A stretch of 52,854 bases of DNA from JAIOSM01 sp964593725 (GCA_964593725.1 CAZQJS010000016.1:1-52854); one strand, 5' to 3'; counted from the stretch's first letter, positions 35,757 to 44,665 are shown. Notes: a model not told the origin generated them from the letters alone. Numbers and translations: made by a program.

Positions 35757-36263
35757 TTAATAAACCGGTGTCAGGGTTTCAAGATCTAGTATCTTCTGTT
35801 TTAATTCCGGATTTTTGTCCAAAGTTTTCATAATCATGGCGGTCCGGTTGTCCATTATATTTTTATAGTGGATCGCAAGTCTGAGCATCATTTTATACCC
35901 AAGCTCATTGTGCTCCTCAAAAAGCCTGGTCATACGTTCTGCACCTAAGGTGATAACTTCACAAGGTTCCTGACAGACAGCCCTGGATGATGCGTTTGTG
36001 CCGGGCACAAGGGATGCAACACCAAAGGAAGAACCTGATTGTATTGTGTCAAGGATTACATTTACATCAGGAGACAGGGCAAGCTTTAAAGATACCTGTC
36101 CCATGACCAGCATATAAAAGGTATCAATGTCTTCATCTGTGTCAAACAGAACAGTGTCTGTATTGTAGATACTCAGCTGGGCCTCGGGTGCCATGATTTC
36201 AAGGAGGTCATCTGCCAGGCCATTGAGGAGATTGATTTTTTTCAAGTCTTCGATTTTAACCAT
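35757..36263 (-). CDS. Cyclic-nucleotide-binding-domain protein, paralogue
   Basis: This 168-aa protein has the same layout as its downstream neighbour: a lone CRP-type beta-roll with no helix-turn-helix. The phosphate cassette reads SSFGVASLVPGTNASSRAVC, keeping the Arg but with Val in place of the Glu that contacts the ribose. It ends with LGYKMMLRLAIHYKNIMDNR, matching the helix of the paralogue. An AGGA ribosome site precedes ATG, and 33 bp separate it from the last Mrp gene. Probable regulatory partner of the antiporter cluster, by position only. Confidence 0.82.
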   Translation of the reverse strand: MVKIEDLKKINLLNGLADDLLEIMAPEAQLSIYNTDTVLFDTDEDIDTFYMLVMGQVSLKLALSPDVNVILDTIQSGSSFGVASLVPGTNASSRAVCQEPCEVITLGAERMTRLFEEHNELGYKMMLRLAIHYKNIMDNRTAMIMKTLDKNPELKQKILDLETLTPVY

Positions 36264-36296
36264 TTTGAATCCTGTTTATAAAATATTAAAAATAGT

Positions 36297-38069
36297 TTAT
36301 GTCAAAAAAAAGATAAGTAGAAGAAAAAAAGTTGCCATGGCAGCTCCAATTCCTATGGGCAAAGTGCTGTTCATTATGTCATCATAAAGTCTTAGTTTTT
36401 TAATCTCCAGTCTTTTGCCGCCATATCCCATGATAATCCAGAAATTCACCGAGAAAAACAGGGCAAGCTTTGCAAAAGTATCCTTAAAAAAAGAGGCAAG
36501 GCCTTTTACAAATCCTGTAACCAGGATATCACTCAGCTTGTTCATATAGTTTAAGGATTTATCAAGGACTGCATAGACACCCCTGCCAAGTTTTCTGTAA
36601 AACCAGTCAACATCCAGGTTTATGGATCTGATCTCCGGAGGATAATATCCTGACATGATCAACAGGGCAAAGGCAAGCGCACCAAACATCAGCAATTGCA
36701 GCTGGCCTACTACATGGGCTCCTGTATAGGGGACATAGTGAACTGTAAAGGGCAGCAGATTATACAATGGTTTGGGGAAAACACCCAGTGCAACGCACAG
36801 GAATGCTGCAATTCCCATGGCAAGGAGCATATTCCATGACGGTTCTTTGGCACGGATTCCGGAATCATGTCCGAAAAAGGTGAAAAAAGGTACTTTTATT
36901 CCTGCGTGGTGGAAAACACCTGCAGATGCAAACTGGAGCACAAGATATACAAGGACATATTTTCCGTTTACAGCTGCTGTCACCACCATTGATTTTGAAA
37001 CAAAGCCTGAAAAGAAGGGAAAGGCAGATATGGATGCAGCCCCGATAATACAGAAAAAGCAGGTCAGGGGCATTGTTTTATAGAGTCCGCCGAGTTCGGT
37101 GCATTTGATTTTGCCTGTCATTTGAAGTACTGAACCTGCTGCCATGAACAAAAGACCTTTATACAGGATATGGCAGAATGCATGGGCCACAGCACCGTTT
37201 AAAGCAAGTTCGGTTCCAATGCCGATCCCCACAAGCATGAATCCAATCTGGTTTAACAGACTATAGGCAAGGACTCTTCTTATATCATTTTCAAGTACAG
37301 CATAGAATATTGGTACAAAAACCATGAACGCACCAACCCAGATAAGAAGTTCTGTACCTGGAAAAGTTCTTATGAGAAGATAGACAGCAGATTTTGTTGT
37401 AAAGGCGCTTAAAAATACTGTGCTTGTAGGTGTGCCATTGGGATAGGCATCGGGAAGCCATGCATGGAGAGGTATGGCTGCAGCATTCAGGGCAATGCCG
37501 ATTAGGATAAAATAGGTTTCAATTCCATGGAGACCAATTTTATCAAAGGCAAGGGTGCCAGTTTTGCTGTAATAGAGCATTATGCCTGCAAGCAGGAGCA
37601 GTCCGCCGATTATATGTACAAGTATATATCTGAAAGCAGCCTGTTTTGATTCTCTGGTCCTTGATGCAAGTATGAGAAATGTGGATGATACAGCCATGAT
37701 TTCCCAGAAAAAATAGAGGCTGAAAAAGTCGCCTGCAAACACCACGCCAAGGGTTGATCCTGCATATACAATTGCAGAGACATGCTGGAGATCATCTTGT
37801 ACCTTAAGGGCAAACAGGATGCCTAAAAATGCCATTAAGGTGAAGATAATTCCAAAGACCATGGAGAGTTTATCAATCCTGCCCATTATCAGTTCATATC
37901 CCCAGAAATGGAAGGTCCAGATATTCCCATGGGGAATATTCATGATAATATAAAATGCAGTCACAGGGATTAAAAGCATATATATGGATTTTACTTTTCC
38001 CTTTAAGAACGGGATAAGAAAAGAGCCGATGATAAATATTAAAGCAGGGGGTATCATATTACTTGTCAT
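36297..38069 (-). CDS. mrpD: Mrp/NuoL-M family ion-translocating subunit (D3)
   Basis: This is a 590-aa member of the proton-conducting antiporter-like family (MrpD/NuoM/NuoL). About fourteen helices are visible. The charged residues of the channel are in place: Glu in LYFFWEIMAVSS, Lys in FTTKSAVYLLIR and Lys in CHILYKGLLFMAAG. After the core comes an extra ~100-residue C-terminal extension with an amphipathic segment and a final helix, longer than a normal MrpD (about 490). Its start overlaps the upstream 81-aa gene by 11 bp. It is the third D-type subunit of this module. Confidence 0.88.
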   Translation of the reverse strand: MTSNMIPPALIFIIGSFLIPFLKGKVKSIYMLLIPVTAFYIIMNIPHGNIWTFHFWGYELIMGRIDKLSMVFGIIFTLMAFLGILFALKVQDDLQHVSAIVYAGSTLGVVFAGDFFSLYFFWEIMAVSSTFLILASRTRESKQAAFRYILVHIIGGLLLLAGIMLYYSKTGTLAFDKIGLHGIETYFILIGIALNAAAIPLHAWLPDAYPNGTPTSTVFLSAFTTKSAVYLLIRTFPGTELLIWVGAFMVFVPIFYAVLENDIRRVLAYSLLNQIGFMLVGIGIGTELALNGAVAHAFCHILYKGLLFMAAGSVLQMTGKIKCTELGGLYKTMPLTCFFCIIGAASISAFPFFSGFVSKSMVVTAAVNGKYVLVYLVLQFASAGVFHHAGIKVPFFTFFGHDSGIRAKEPSWNMLLAMGIAAFLCVALGVFPKPLYNLLPFTVHYVPYTGAHVVGQLQLLMFGALAFALLIMSGYYPPEIRSINLDVDWFYRKLGRGVYAVLDKSLNYMNKLSDILVTGFVKGLASFFKDTFAKLALFFSVNFWIIMGYGGKRLEIKKLRLYDDIMNSTLPIGIGAAMATFFLLLIFFLT

Positions 38070-38304
38070 AGTAATTCTCTTTTTTCATTACAATTAATCT
38101 TAAAATTTTAGCCAGAAAGATGAGCAGGACGCAGGAGAAAAATCCATAAACAGCAGAAAAACCTTTAATGTGCTCAAAGGCAAATGCAGGATGGGGATGG
38201 ATGAAAAATTCTGCAATCAACAGAACCACAAGGGAGCAATAGAAAAATATCAGAAATATTTTAATGTTTCCCGGGTCATCAAAAATTTTAAGTTCCTTTT
38301 TCAT
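38059..38304 (-). CDS. Small membrane protein in Mrp cluster, 81 aa
   Basis: I do not recognise this as a named Mrp subunit. It has two hydrophobic helices (about residues 16-36 and 48-70) separated by a His- and Phe-rich loop, and a basic C-terminus. It overlaps the next gene by 11 bp and follows the 52-aa gene by 24 bp, which shows it is translated as part of the module. Likely an accessory subunit. Confidence 0.7.
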   Translation of the reverse strand: MKKELKIFDDPGNIKIFLIFFYCSLVVLLIAEFFIHPHPAFAFEHIKGFSAVYGFFSCVLLIFLAKILRLIVMKKENYYDK

Positions 38305-38328
38305 ATAATCAATCCTTAAAAGTAATAT

Positions 38329-38487
38329 TTAATGGGTAATGCCCTGGCCAAAGCCTGCAGAAAAAGCATAGATAAGATAAATAACAGATATTGCAACAGC
38401 AATGTAAAAGGCTGTTTTATATCCGGGGACAGGGTCATGTCCCAGCATGTCCCACTCTTCACTGTTTTTATTATTATTTTTATTCAT
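38329..38487 (-). CDS. Small membrane protein in Mrp cluster, 52 aa
   Basis: This is a short gene easily missed. It codes for 52 residues: an Asn/Lys-rich start, the segment EEWDMLGHDPVPGYKTAF and one helix, FYIAVAISVIYLIYAFSAG, with a short tail. It sits between the D2 and 81-aa genes on the same strand, with 35 and 24 bp gaps that hold no other gene. The position in an otherwise packed module and the helix argue that it is real. Function unknown; single-helix accessory subunits are common in such complexes. Confidence 0.6.
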   Translation of the reverse strand: MNKNNNKNSEEWDMLGHDPVPGYKTAFYIAVAISVIYLIYAFSAGFGQGITH

Positions 38488-38522
38488 TTTTTTTGCCTTA
38501 ACCTTAAAATAGTATCTGAAAA

Positions 38523-40001
38523 TTATATACTTAAGCCTGTTTTAACAAGATTTATAAAAATATCCGGGTAAAAGAATAAAATTATTGAGATAAGGGCAGT
38601 TATAATAAGGGGTGCAACGCACATGGCAGGTGCTTCCTCCATGGCGATTGTGCCCTGATCCCTGTTATCTTCTGATTTTGAAAAAAAGCCCTGGTAAACA
38701 ATGGGCAGAAAATAAAAAGCATTTAAAAACGAGCTTAAAAGCAAAACAGCCATGAGTATTTTATGGTTTGATTCCATGGTTCCCATGAGCAGATACCATT
38801 TGCTTAAGAACCCGCCAGTGGGAGGAAGACCAATAACACCAAGGGCACCAATGAAAAAGGCCGTAAATGTGACAGGCATTTTTCTGCCAAGGCCCTTCAT
38901 CTGGCTTATGTATTTTTTACCTGTTGCAACATATATTGCTCCTGCACAGAAAAACAGGGTGATCTTTCCAAAAGCATGCATGGCAATGTGTACGACTCCA
39001 CCCAGCATTCCCATGGGTGTAAGCAGTGCTACGCCAAAAACTATATATGAAAGCTGGCTTATGGTGGAAAAGGCAAGTCTGCGTTTGAGTTCATCCTGGG
39101 AAAGGGCAATACAGGAGCTTAAGACTATTGTTATGGATGCAATCACAGCAATGATAATTCCAAGGTTAAAATCAGCCAGCAGGTTTACACCGAATATTCC
39201 TGTCATAACCCTGACAATGCTGAATACACCGACCTTTACAACGGCAACTGCATGTAAAAGAGCACTTACCGGGGTCGGGGCAACCATTGCTGCAGGAAGC
39301 CATGAATGAAAAGGCATGATCCCGGCTTTGGCAAACCCGAATACAAACATTAATAATAAAACCAGTAAAGCAGGCTTTGACATATGGGCAGCCTGGAATA
39401 TTCCTCCTGTTGTAAACTCAAGTGTGCCTGTGACATGGTAGCAATATAGCATTGCAGGCAGAACAAGACCTACTGAGGTTCCCAGGATAAAAGTTAAGTA
39501 TCTGCGGCCTGAAATCTTTGATTTTTCATCCTGGTGGTGGGTAACCAGGGGGTATGTTGCAAGGGATAAAATTTCATAGAAAAGATAAAGTGTTAAAAGG
39601 TTTGCGGAAAATGCAGCTCCGATTGTGGCAGATATGGCAAGGGCAAAAAAGGATACAAACCTTGTCTGGCCATGTTCTTTTAATGTTCTCATGTACCCGA
39701 TTGAGTACATGGAGGTGATTATCCATAAGGATGATGCAACAAGGGCAAACAGCATTCCAAGTCCATCTACTTTAAAGGCAATGGATACACCCGGAGCTAT
39801 TTTAAAAAGATTTAACACTATCTCTTTTCCCTGGAGGATCAAAGGAAGCATTGAGGCTATGATGAGAAATTTAATGATTCCTGCTGTAAATGTCCATCCC
39901 TCCCGGGCATTGGGTTTGTCAGAAGATGAAATCAGTATTGGTATAACAAGAAGGGAAACTAATACAGCCAAAAGAGGTTTAATTGATATGATTTGATCCA
40001 T
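38523..40001 (-). CDS. mrpD: Mrp antiporter subunit D (D2)
   Basis: This is a 492-aa MrpD/NuoM-type membrane subunit with about fourteen helices. All three expected channel charges are visible: Glu in LYLFYEILSLATYPLV, Lys in LHAVAVVKVGVFSIVRV and Lys in MHAFGKITLFFCAGAI. PFHSWLPAAMVAPTPVSALL is the classical family signature. It lies 17 bp downstream of D1. Family members move protons in exchange for Na+ in Mrp, or couple to redox in complex I and Mbh. Confidence 0.92.
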   Translation of the reverse strand: MDQIISIKPLLAVLVSLLVIPILISSSDKPNAREGWTFTAGIIKFLIIASMLPLILQGKEIVLNLFKIAPGVSIAFKVDGLGMLFALVASSLWIITSMYSIGYMRTLKEHGQTRFVSFFALAISATIGAAFSANLLTLYLFYEILSLATYPLVTHHQDEKSKISGRRYLTFILGTSVGLVLPAMLYCYHVTGTLEFTTGGIFQAAHMSKPALLVLLLMFVFGFAKAGIMPFHSWLPAAMVAPTPVSALLHAVAVVKVGVFSIVRVMTGIFGVNLLADFNLGIIIAVIASITIVLSSCIALSQDELKRRLAFSTISQLSYIVFGVALLTPMGMLGGVVHIAMHAFGKITLFFCAGAIYVATGKKYISQMKGLGRKMPVTFTAFFIGALGVIGLPPTGGFLSKWYLLMGTMESNHKILMAVLLLSSFLNAFYFLPIVYQGFFSKSEDNRDQGTIAMEEAPAMCVAPLIITALISIILFFYPDIFINLVKTGLSI

Positions 40002-40018
40002 TATCTAAAATACTCCTG

Positions 40019-41479
40019 TTATTGAAGAAAAGGGAGAATAATATTGTTTACAATAGTACCGGAATAAAAACCTGCAGCAATGAGCAGAATACTCATTATC
40101 CCAAGGGGTATGAGCATGGAAACCGGTGCTTCAGCCATTTTGATTTTATCATGTCCCGAATAAAAAAAGCTGATCTCAAAGATTCTGAAAAAGAGTACAG
40201 CACACAAAAGGCTGCTTATTATCAATGCCCCTGCAAAATGGTATGCCCCCTTTTCAATGGCGCCGAGAATCAGATACCATTTGCTGAAAAATCCGCAGGT
40301 GGGGGGTATGCCTATTATGCTGAACCCTGCCAGAACAAAACCGGCCATGGTCCATGGCATTTTCCCGAACAAGCCCTTAAGATTGTCAAAACCCGTATTT
40401 TTAAGTTTATATATGATATTACCCACAGCAAGGAAGACTGCAAAGGTCATCAGGGCATCATTTATAATGTGAAGGATGGCTCCGGTCATGCCAAGCTTAT
40501 TTCCAAGCCAGGCACCGCCCACCATGTATCCGATTTCACACACAATAACATAGGTGAGCATTTTTTTTAGATCTTTCTGGGCAATTGCCATGACAGCACC
40601 TGCAAGAATTGCAATGGTCGCAAGCCAGACAACGGCATGGGCAAGGTGGAGTTGTTTGAAGATATAGTCAAAGCCAAAGACTGTAACCATAAGTCTTATC
40701 ATGACATAAACCATTACCTTGGTCATAAGGGGTGCAATTATACGGCTCACTGCGGTTGGAGCATAGGAGTATGCATTGGGCAGCCAGACATGAAGAGGAA
40801 AGAGTGCCATTTTTATCCAGATTCCAAGGAAACAGAATATAAACGCAACAAGAACAGCAGTGGAGTTCTGGATGGCAGGCAGCAGTGATGCAACATCAAG
40901 CATATTCAGAGAGCCGGTCATTATATAAAGATACCCAACTCCCAGAAGATAGAAACTTGCACCAATAACACCCAGAAAAACATAGTTCAGGCTTGCAAGG
41001 GGAGCCCGGTCTTTATCCCCCATGGCAATCTGTGCATAACTTGTAAGGGAGGTGATTTCAAGGAGAACATACAGGTTGAAAAGATCCCCTGTAACTGTCA
41101 CTCCTGTAAGACCTGTTACAAATAAGAGATAGATTGTATAGAATGAATCTTTTTTTTCACCCATCTCCTGGTTAATACTTTGAAAACTTGCAACAATATT
41201 TAAAAGTGCAATACCGGTTACAAGGACAAGTACCACGGCATTTAAAAGGTCAATGCGGTATTCGATACCAATGGGAGGAACCCAGCTTCCAAGGCGGTAC
41301 TGGATTGTGCCTGACTTCATCACCTGCATTAACACCTTTAAAGCTGAAAAAAAAGCAATACCAAGCCCCATAAGGGCAGTCGGATAACAGAGCCTTCTTG
41401 CGCTCCATCGGAAAAAGCCGCTCAGGAGGGCAGTTAAAAGGGGGGCAACAACAATCAAAACAGGATAATTTGTATTCAT
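40019..41479 (-). CDS. mrpD: Mrp antiporter subunit D (D1), lacking one channel lysine
   Basis: This is a 486-aa MrpD-type subunit. The Glu (LYVLLEITSLTSYAQIA) and first Lys (IAPLMTKVMVYVMIRL) of the ion path are present, with the signature PLHVWLPNAYSYAPTAVSR. The next helix reads LHIINDALMTFAVFLAVG, where D2 and D3 have HxxxHxxxKxxLF: the Lys position holds Thr345 and the His two turns before it is Asp. It follows mrpC by 4 bp. Family membership is secure; the missing Lys may change coupling. Confidence 0.9.
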   Translation of the reverse strand: MNTNYPVLIVVAPLLTALLSGFFRWSARRLCYPTALMGLGIAFFSALKVLMQVMKSGTIQYRLGSWVPPIGIEYRIDLLNAVVLVLVTGIALLNIVASFQSINQEMGEKKDSFYTIYLLFVTGLTGVTVTGDLFNLYVLLEITSLTSYAQIAMGDKDRAPLASLNYVFLGVIGASFYLLGVGYLYIMTGSLNMLDVASLLPAIQNSTAVLVAFIFCFLGIWIKMALFPLHVWLPNAYSYAPTAVSRIIAPLMTKVMVYVMIRLMVTVFGFDYIFKQLHLAHAVVWLATIAILAGAVMAIAQKDLKKMLTYVIVCEIGYMVGGAWLGNKLGMTGAILHIINDALMTFAVFLAVGNIIYKLKNTGFDNLKGLFGKMPWTMAGFVLAGFSIIGIPPTCGFFSKWYLILGAIEKGAYHFAGALIISSLLCAVLFFRIFEISFFYSGHDKIKMAEAPVSMLIPLGIMSILLIAAGFYSGTIVNNIILPFLQ

Positions 41480-41483
41480 AGAT

Positions 41484-41885
41484 TTACTCTTCGGTTAAAC
41501 GCATTCTGATTTCATCTTCTTCCAGGGTCTGGTAGCGCTGGTATATCTTGATTGCAAGTGCCAGGGCTACTCCGAATGTGGCAACGGAGACAACAATTGC
41601 CGTAAGCATCAGAACATGGGGTAACGGGTTAATATAATCAGCAGTATGGATAACAAGTTCATGGGCATTGTGACTGCCATGGCTTTGAATGATCGGGATT
41701 GTACCTTTTATTTTATAACCAATGGAAACATAGAAAAGAATGATTGAAGTCTGGAAAATATTCATACCCACAAGTTTTTTAATAAGATTGTTTTTTGCAA
41801 TCATGGCATACAGCCCGATCATCATCAGAACAACATAGAGCCAGTAATTATACTTGGCCACGATCAGAGGTAATATATCAGACAT
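41484..41885 (-). CDS. mrpC: Mrp antiporter subunit C (NuoK-like)
   Basis: This is a 133-aa, three-helix MrpC/MbhG/NuoK-type subunit. It has YWLYVVLMMIGLYAMIAKNN at the first helix, LVGMNIFQTSIILFYVSIGY at the second and the PLPHVLMLTAIVVSVATFG third helix that is typical for MrpC. A His-rich loop (SHGSHNAHELVIH) separates helices 2 and 3. Gap to the B gene is 8 bp. Confidence 0.92.
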   Translation of the reverse strand: MSDILPLIVAKYNYWLYVVLMMIGLYAMIAKNNLIKKLVGMNIFQTSIILFYVSIGYKIKGTIPIIQSHGSHNAHELVIHTADYINPLPHVLMLTAIVVSVATFGVALALAIKIYQRYQTLEEDEIRMRLTEE

Positions 41886-41893
41886 AATACTCC

Positions 41894-42718
41894 TTATAAT
41901 CCTTCGTCATGTCTACCTTCAGAGACAATATTTACATAGATAACCACCATCACTGCCATAACAGTAATACCAACCCCTATTTCCACGCCAAGCATGCCAT
42001 AAGCCCGGATGTGATGGGGGTCAAGGGGCAGAATTTTTAAAAGTTTTCCATAATCCAGGAAGTTCCCGCCAAGAGCCATGCAGAGGGCGCCAATGCCCGC
42101 ATAGATCAATACACCAAGGGCAGAGAACATGCCCAGAATTTTCTCTTTAATACGAAGAACAAGGGCCCTTAAATTATAGGCAATGGCATAGAGGATCAGG
42201 CTTGACCCGAAGATAACACCGCCCTGGAATCCTCCTCCGGGACTGAAATCACCGTGGGCTACAACATATAGTGCATAGAGCTGGATAAAGGGGATCAAAA
42301 TTCTGCACACGGTTTTTATTATAAGGTCATAGGGAACCCATTCACTGTCCATCTGTTCAAATTCTTTGCCTTCGGGCAGGGTTTTATCACCCCTTTTAAA
42401 CTGGATGATAACGCCTGTGGGTATGTGTCTGTATAATGTCTCTTTTTTTCTGTTAAAATTTCTCAACAGCAGAAAACATGCAAGTCCTGCACAGAATACA
42501 ACTGCTGTTTCAAACATTGTATCAAAACCCCTGTAGTCAGCAAGGACAGAGGTTACAAGGTTGGGCACTCCTGTCTCTTCAATGGATTTCTGGATATAAT
42601 GGGGGGATAGATAGGAGTTTGCCGGTGAAGCAGGGTCTCCCCAGCTGGGGAAATCAGCTGTGGCATAAATCAAAACTGTACCGCATGCCAGGACAATTGC
42701 AAGTGCAAGGGCTCTCAA
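41894..42718 (-). CDS. mrpB: Mrp subunit B with N-terminal MbhE-like domain
   Basis: This 274-aa protein is a fusion in the manner of MbhE+MbhF. The N-terminal part (1-90) has one helix, an exposed loop and a second helix (FDTMFETAVVFCAGLACFLL), matching the MbhE/MrpA C-terminal region. The C-terminal ~140 residues are the MnhB domain: LIKTVCRILIPFIQLYALYVV, GDFSPGGGFQGGVIFGSSLIL and three more helices. Its ATG overlaps the upstream stop by 4 bp. Confidence 0.9.
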   Translation of the reverse strand: MRALALAIVLACGTVLIYATADFPSWGDPASPANSYLSPHYIQKSIEETGVPNLVTSVLADYRGFDTMFETAVVFCAGLACFLLLRNFNRKKETLYRHIPTGVIIQFKRGDKTLPEGKEFEQMDSEWVPYDLIIKTVCRILIPFIQLYALYVVAHGDFSPGGGFQGGVIFGSSLILYAIAYNLRALVLRIKEKILGMFSALGVLIYAGIGALCMALGGNFLDYGKLLKILPLDPHHIRAYGMLGVEIGVGITVMAVMVVIYVNIVSEGRHDEGL

Positions 42719-42960
42719 TCTTTTGTCCTCCTTCCTGTTCTGAATACTGCTGCCACAAAAAATACTGTGCTTACTCCGGCTCCAACAGAGGCCTCTGTAA
42801 AAGCGACATCAACAGCACCCATGATTGCCCATAGCAGGCACATCATAAAGCTGTAAGCTCCGAACAAAATTGCAGTACTTAGTAAATCCTTGACTGTAAT
42901 AGCTGCAAGGGCGCATAAAATAGTAAAGGTAAGAATTATTAAATCAATCTGCCAGTGCAT
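42715..42960 (-). CDS. DUF4040 / MbhD-like subunit
   Basis: This 81-aa, three-helix protein matches the DUF4040 piece that forms part of MrpA in ordinary Mrp operons and MbhD in archaeal membrane hydrogenases. Recognisable parts are VKDLLSTAILFGAYSFMM and VDVAFTEASVGAGVSTVFFV, with the acidic residue in FTEA conserved. It stands alone as a gene, so MrpA is split here and its large NuoL-like part is replaced by D-type subunits. Confidence 0.88.
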   Translation of the reverse strand: MHWQIDLIILTFTILCALAAITVKDLLSTAILFGAYSFMMCLLWAIMGAVDVAFTEASVGAGVSTVFFVAAVFRTGRRTKD

Positions 42961-42968
42961 TTATGGAT

Positions 42969-43289
42969 CTATCTCCTTTCCTTTCTTTTCCAGTGGCGCT
43001 GTCCTGCCCGCATTCCTGCATCAACAATGGAATGGGTTGCAGTGGGGCTTGAGAGGAAAACAAAGAAAACAATTAATAACATTTTAAGGCTGATTATTAT
43101 TGTCTCAAGTGTAATATGGTGAAGGGTGAAAAGGACAAGTCCCAGGACCATGGCCAGAATACCCAGTGTATCAAGTTTGCCGGCCGGGTGAAGTCTGCTG
43201 TAAAAATCAGGCATTCTTATTATGCCCACAGCACCTCCGGTGAAAAATATCAGGCCTGTGATGAGAAAAAATATAGTAAGTATGTTCAT
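42969..43289 (-). CDS. mrpG: Mrp antiporter subunit G
   Basis: This 106-aa three-helix protein has the MrpG/MnhG hallmark GGAVGIIRMPDFYSRLHPAGKLDTLG after the first helix, followed by LVLFTLHHITLETIIISLKM and a third helix ending LSSPTATHSI. Length and motifs are typical. It lies 15 bp after mrpF. Confidence 0.92.
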   Translation of the reverse strand: MNILTIFFLITGLIFFTGGAVGIIRMPDFYSRLHPAGKLDTLGILAMVLGLVLFTLHHITLETIIISLKMLLIVFFVFLSSPTATHSIVDAGMRAGQRHWKRKERR

Positions 43290-43304
43290 ATCTGCTCCAT
43301 ATGG

Positions 43305-43592
43305 TTATTCCATGAAAGACTCTTCGTACAGGCCTTTTCTTTTGTGAAAATATCTGGAAGCTGCAATAACTGCAATAAAGTTAAGAAAAGCATAGGCAAG
43401 GGCAATGTCAATGAACATGTCCACACGTTCATATAGCAGCCCAATGAGCAAGAGCAGAACAACGGTTTTACTCCCAATGGCATTTACACCAATGAGCCGG
43501 TCAAGAACCGTGGGTCCGAAAATTGCCCTGTACAGGGAAAAAAGCATTAAAAAACATAAAAACAACGATGTATATAAGAAAAAGCCTGTCAT
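43305..43592 (-). CDS. mrpF: Mrp antiporter subunit F
   Basis: This 95-aa three-helix protein matches MrpF/MnhF: the loop YRAIFGPTVLDRLIGVNAIG after helix 1 and the acidic third helix with DMFIDIALAYAFLNFIAVI. Its start overlaps the mrpE stop by one base, so translation is coupled. Confidence 0.92.
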   Translation of the reverse strand: MTGFFLYTSLFLCFLMLFSLYRAIFGPTVLDRLIGVNAIGSKTVVLLLLIGLLYERVDMFIDIALAYAFLNFIAVIAASRYFHKRKGLYEESFME

Positions 43593-44140
43593 TATTCCTC
43601 CCCAAAAATTTTTGCAACCTTGTCAAGCATTACCCCGGGAAGGGCTTCTGCTGATTCTCTGTCAATTGCATGGACTCTGAAGACTCCGTCGCTGTCTGCA
43701 GATACAGTGATTGTCCCCGGAGTCAATGTTATTGAATTTGCCATGGTTGTTATGGCGATATCGCTTTTTAAATTGGTTTTAAATTTAATGATATGCGGGT
43801 CAATTTTATCCTTCATCTTGGGATGAAAAACAATGAAAAGAAGGTGGAAATTGGCTTTTATTATCTCCCATAAGAGCCATGGTGTGTATCGGATGAACTT
43901 AAATCCCTGGCCGATATAACCAGCAGTAAAATCCGGAAATAAAAGATCATGGAAGAAAAAAGCTATCAGCAGGCTTGAAATAAGGCCAAATATTATTAAC
44001 AGAGCTTCAAATTTACCCGACAGAATTATCCATAATCCGAACATTAAAATAAATGTCAGGGAAAAAGGGATAATTGATTTGTAAAAATTTGACAATGGTT
44101 TTGTGTCTTCTTCACAACCATTGTTTTCTGAAATAGTCAA
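43592..44140 (-). CDS. mrpE: Mrp antiporter subunit E
   Basis: This 182-aa protein is MrpE/MnhE, first gene of the Mrp module. Two helices occur near the N-terminus (SLTFILMFGLWIILSG, LLIIFGLISSLLIAFFF), then IRYTPWLLWEIIKANFHLLF and the soluble C-terminal domain with ANSITLTPGTITVSAD, the MrpE signature. A short acidic N-terminal extension (about 20 aa) is unusual. It begins 48 bp downstream of a receiver-protein gene. Confidence 0.92.
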   Translation of the reverse strand: MTISENNGCEEDTKPLSNFYKSIIPFSLTFILMFGLWIILSGKFEALLIIFGLISSLLIAFFFHDLLFPDFTAGYIGQGFKFIRYTPWLLWEIIKANFHLLFIVFHPKMKDKIDPHIIKFKTNLKSDIAITTMANSITLTPGTITVSADSDGVFRVHAIDRESAEALPGVMLDKVAKIFGEE

Positions 44141-44188
44141 AAAACTTACCTCCTGATTAAGTCTGTGATGGAGAATAATAAAATACTC

Positions 44189-44665
44189 TTACTTGTTCAC
44201 GCCATATAATTTTCTGAATTTGCTGAACGCTTTCTTAATAGTACCCTTATTTTCAGTACTGGCTTGAGTATTTTTATCAGACCCGGAGGCTGACTCTTCC
44301 TGCTTAAGCCTGTAATCATAGGCTGCATTAATAGTTTCTATCAATGTATCCATATCTATGGGTTTTGACAGGAATTTAAATGCATTATATTTGCCGCTTT
44401 CAAGAGCATTTTCAATATTTCCATGTCCGGTTAGAACTATGCAGGGCAGGGAGGGCTGAAGTTCCTTAAGCCTTTTTTGAACCTCAATACCGTTTATGCC
44501 CGGCATTTGCAGATCAACAACAGCAACATCAAAGTCTTCATTTGCAGCAACTTTAATTCCTTCTTCACCTGAAAAGGTTGTTTTAACGGTGAATCCGTCA
44601 AGGACAAGCCGCTTGGTGAGATATTTCAAGAAAGTCTGTTCATCATCAATAAATAATAGTTTCAT
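44189..44665 (-). CDS. Single-domain response regulator, 158 aa
   Basis: This is a CheY-like receiver with a short basic tail and no DNA-binding domain. The acidic pair is in LFIDDEQ, the phospho-Asp in VAVVDLQMPGINGIEVQ (near D51), the switch Thr in CIVLTGHGN and the Lys in FKFLSKPID. The C-terminal ~40 residues are Ser/Lys-rich and end FRKLYGVNK. It lies directly before mrpE and after the stress protein, so a phosphorelay from the two kinases to this and the second receiver is likely. Confidence 0.88.
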   Translation of the reverse strand: MKLLFIDDEQTFLKYLTKRLVLDGFTVKTTFSGEEGIKVAANEDFDVAVVDLQMPGINGIEVQKRLKELQPSLPCIVLTGHGNIENALESGKYNAFKFLSKPIDMDTLIETINAAYDYRLKQEESASGSDKNTQASTENKGTIKKAFSKFRKLYGVNK

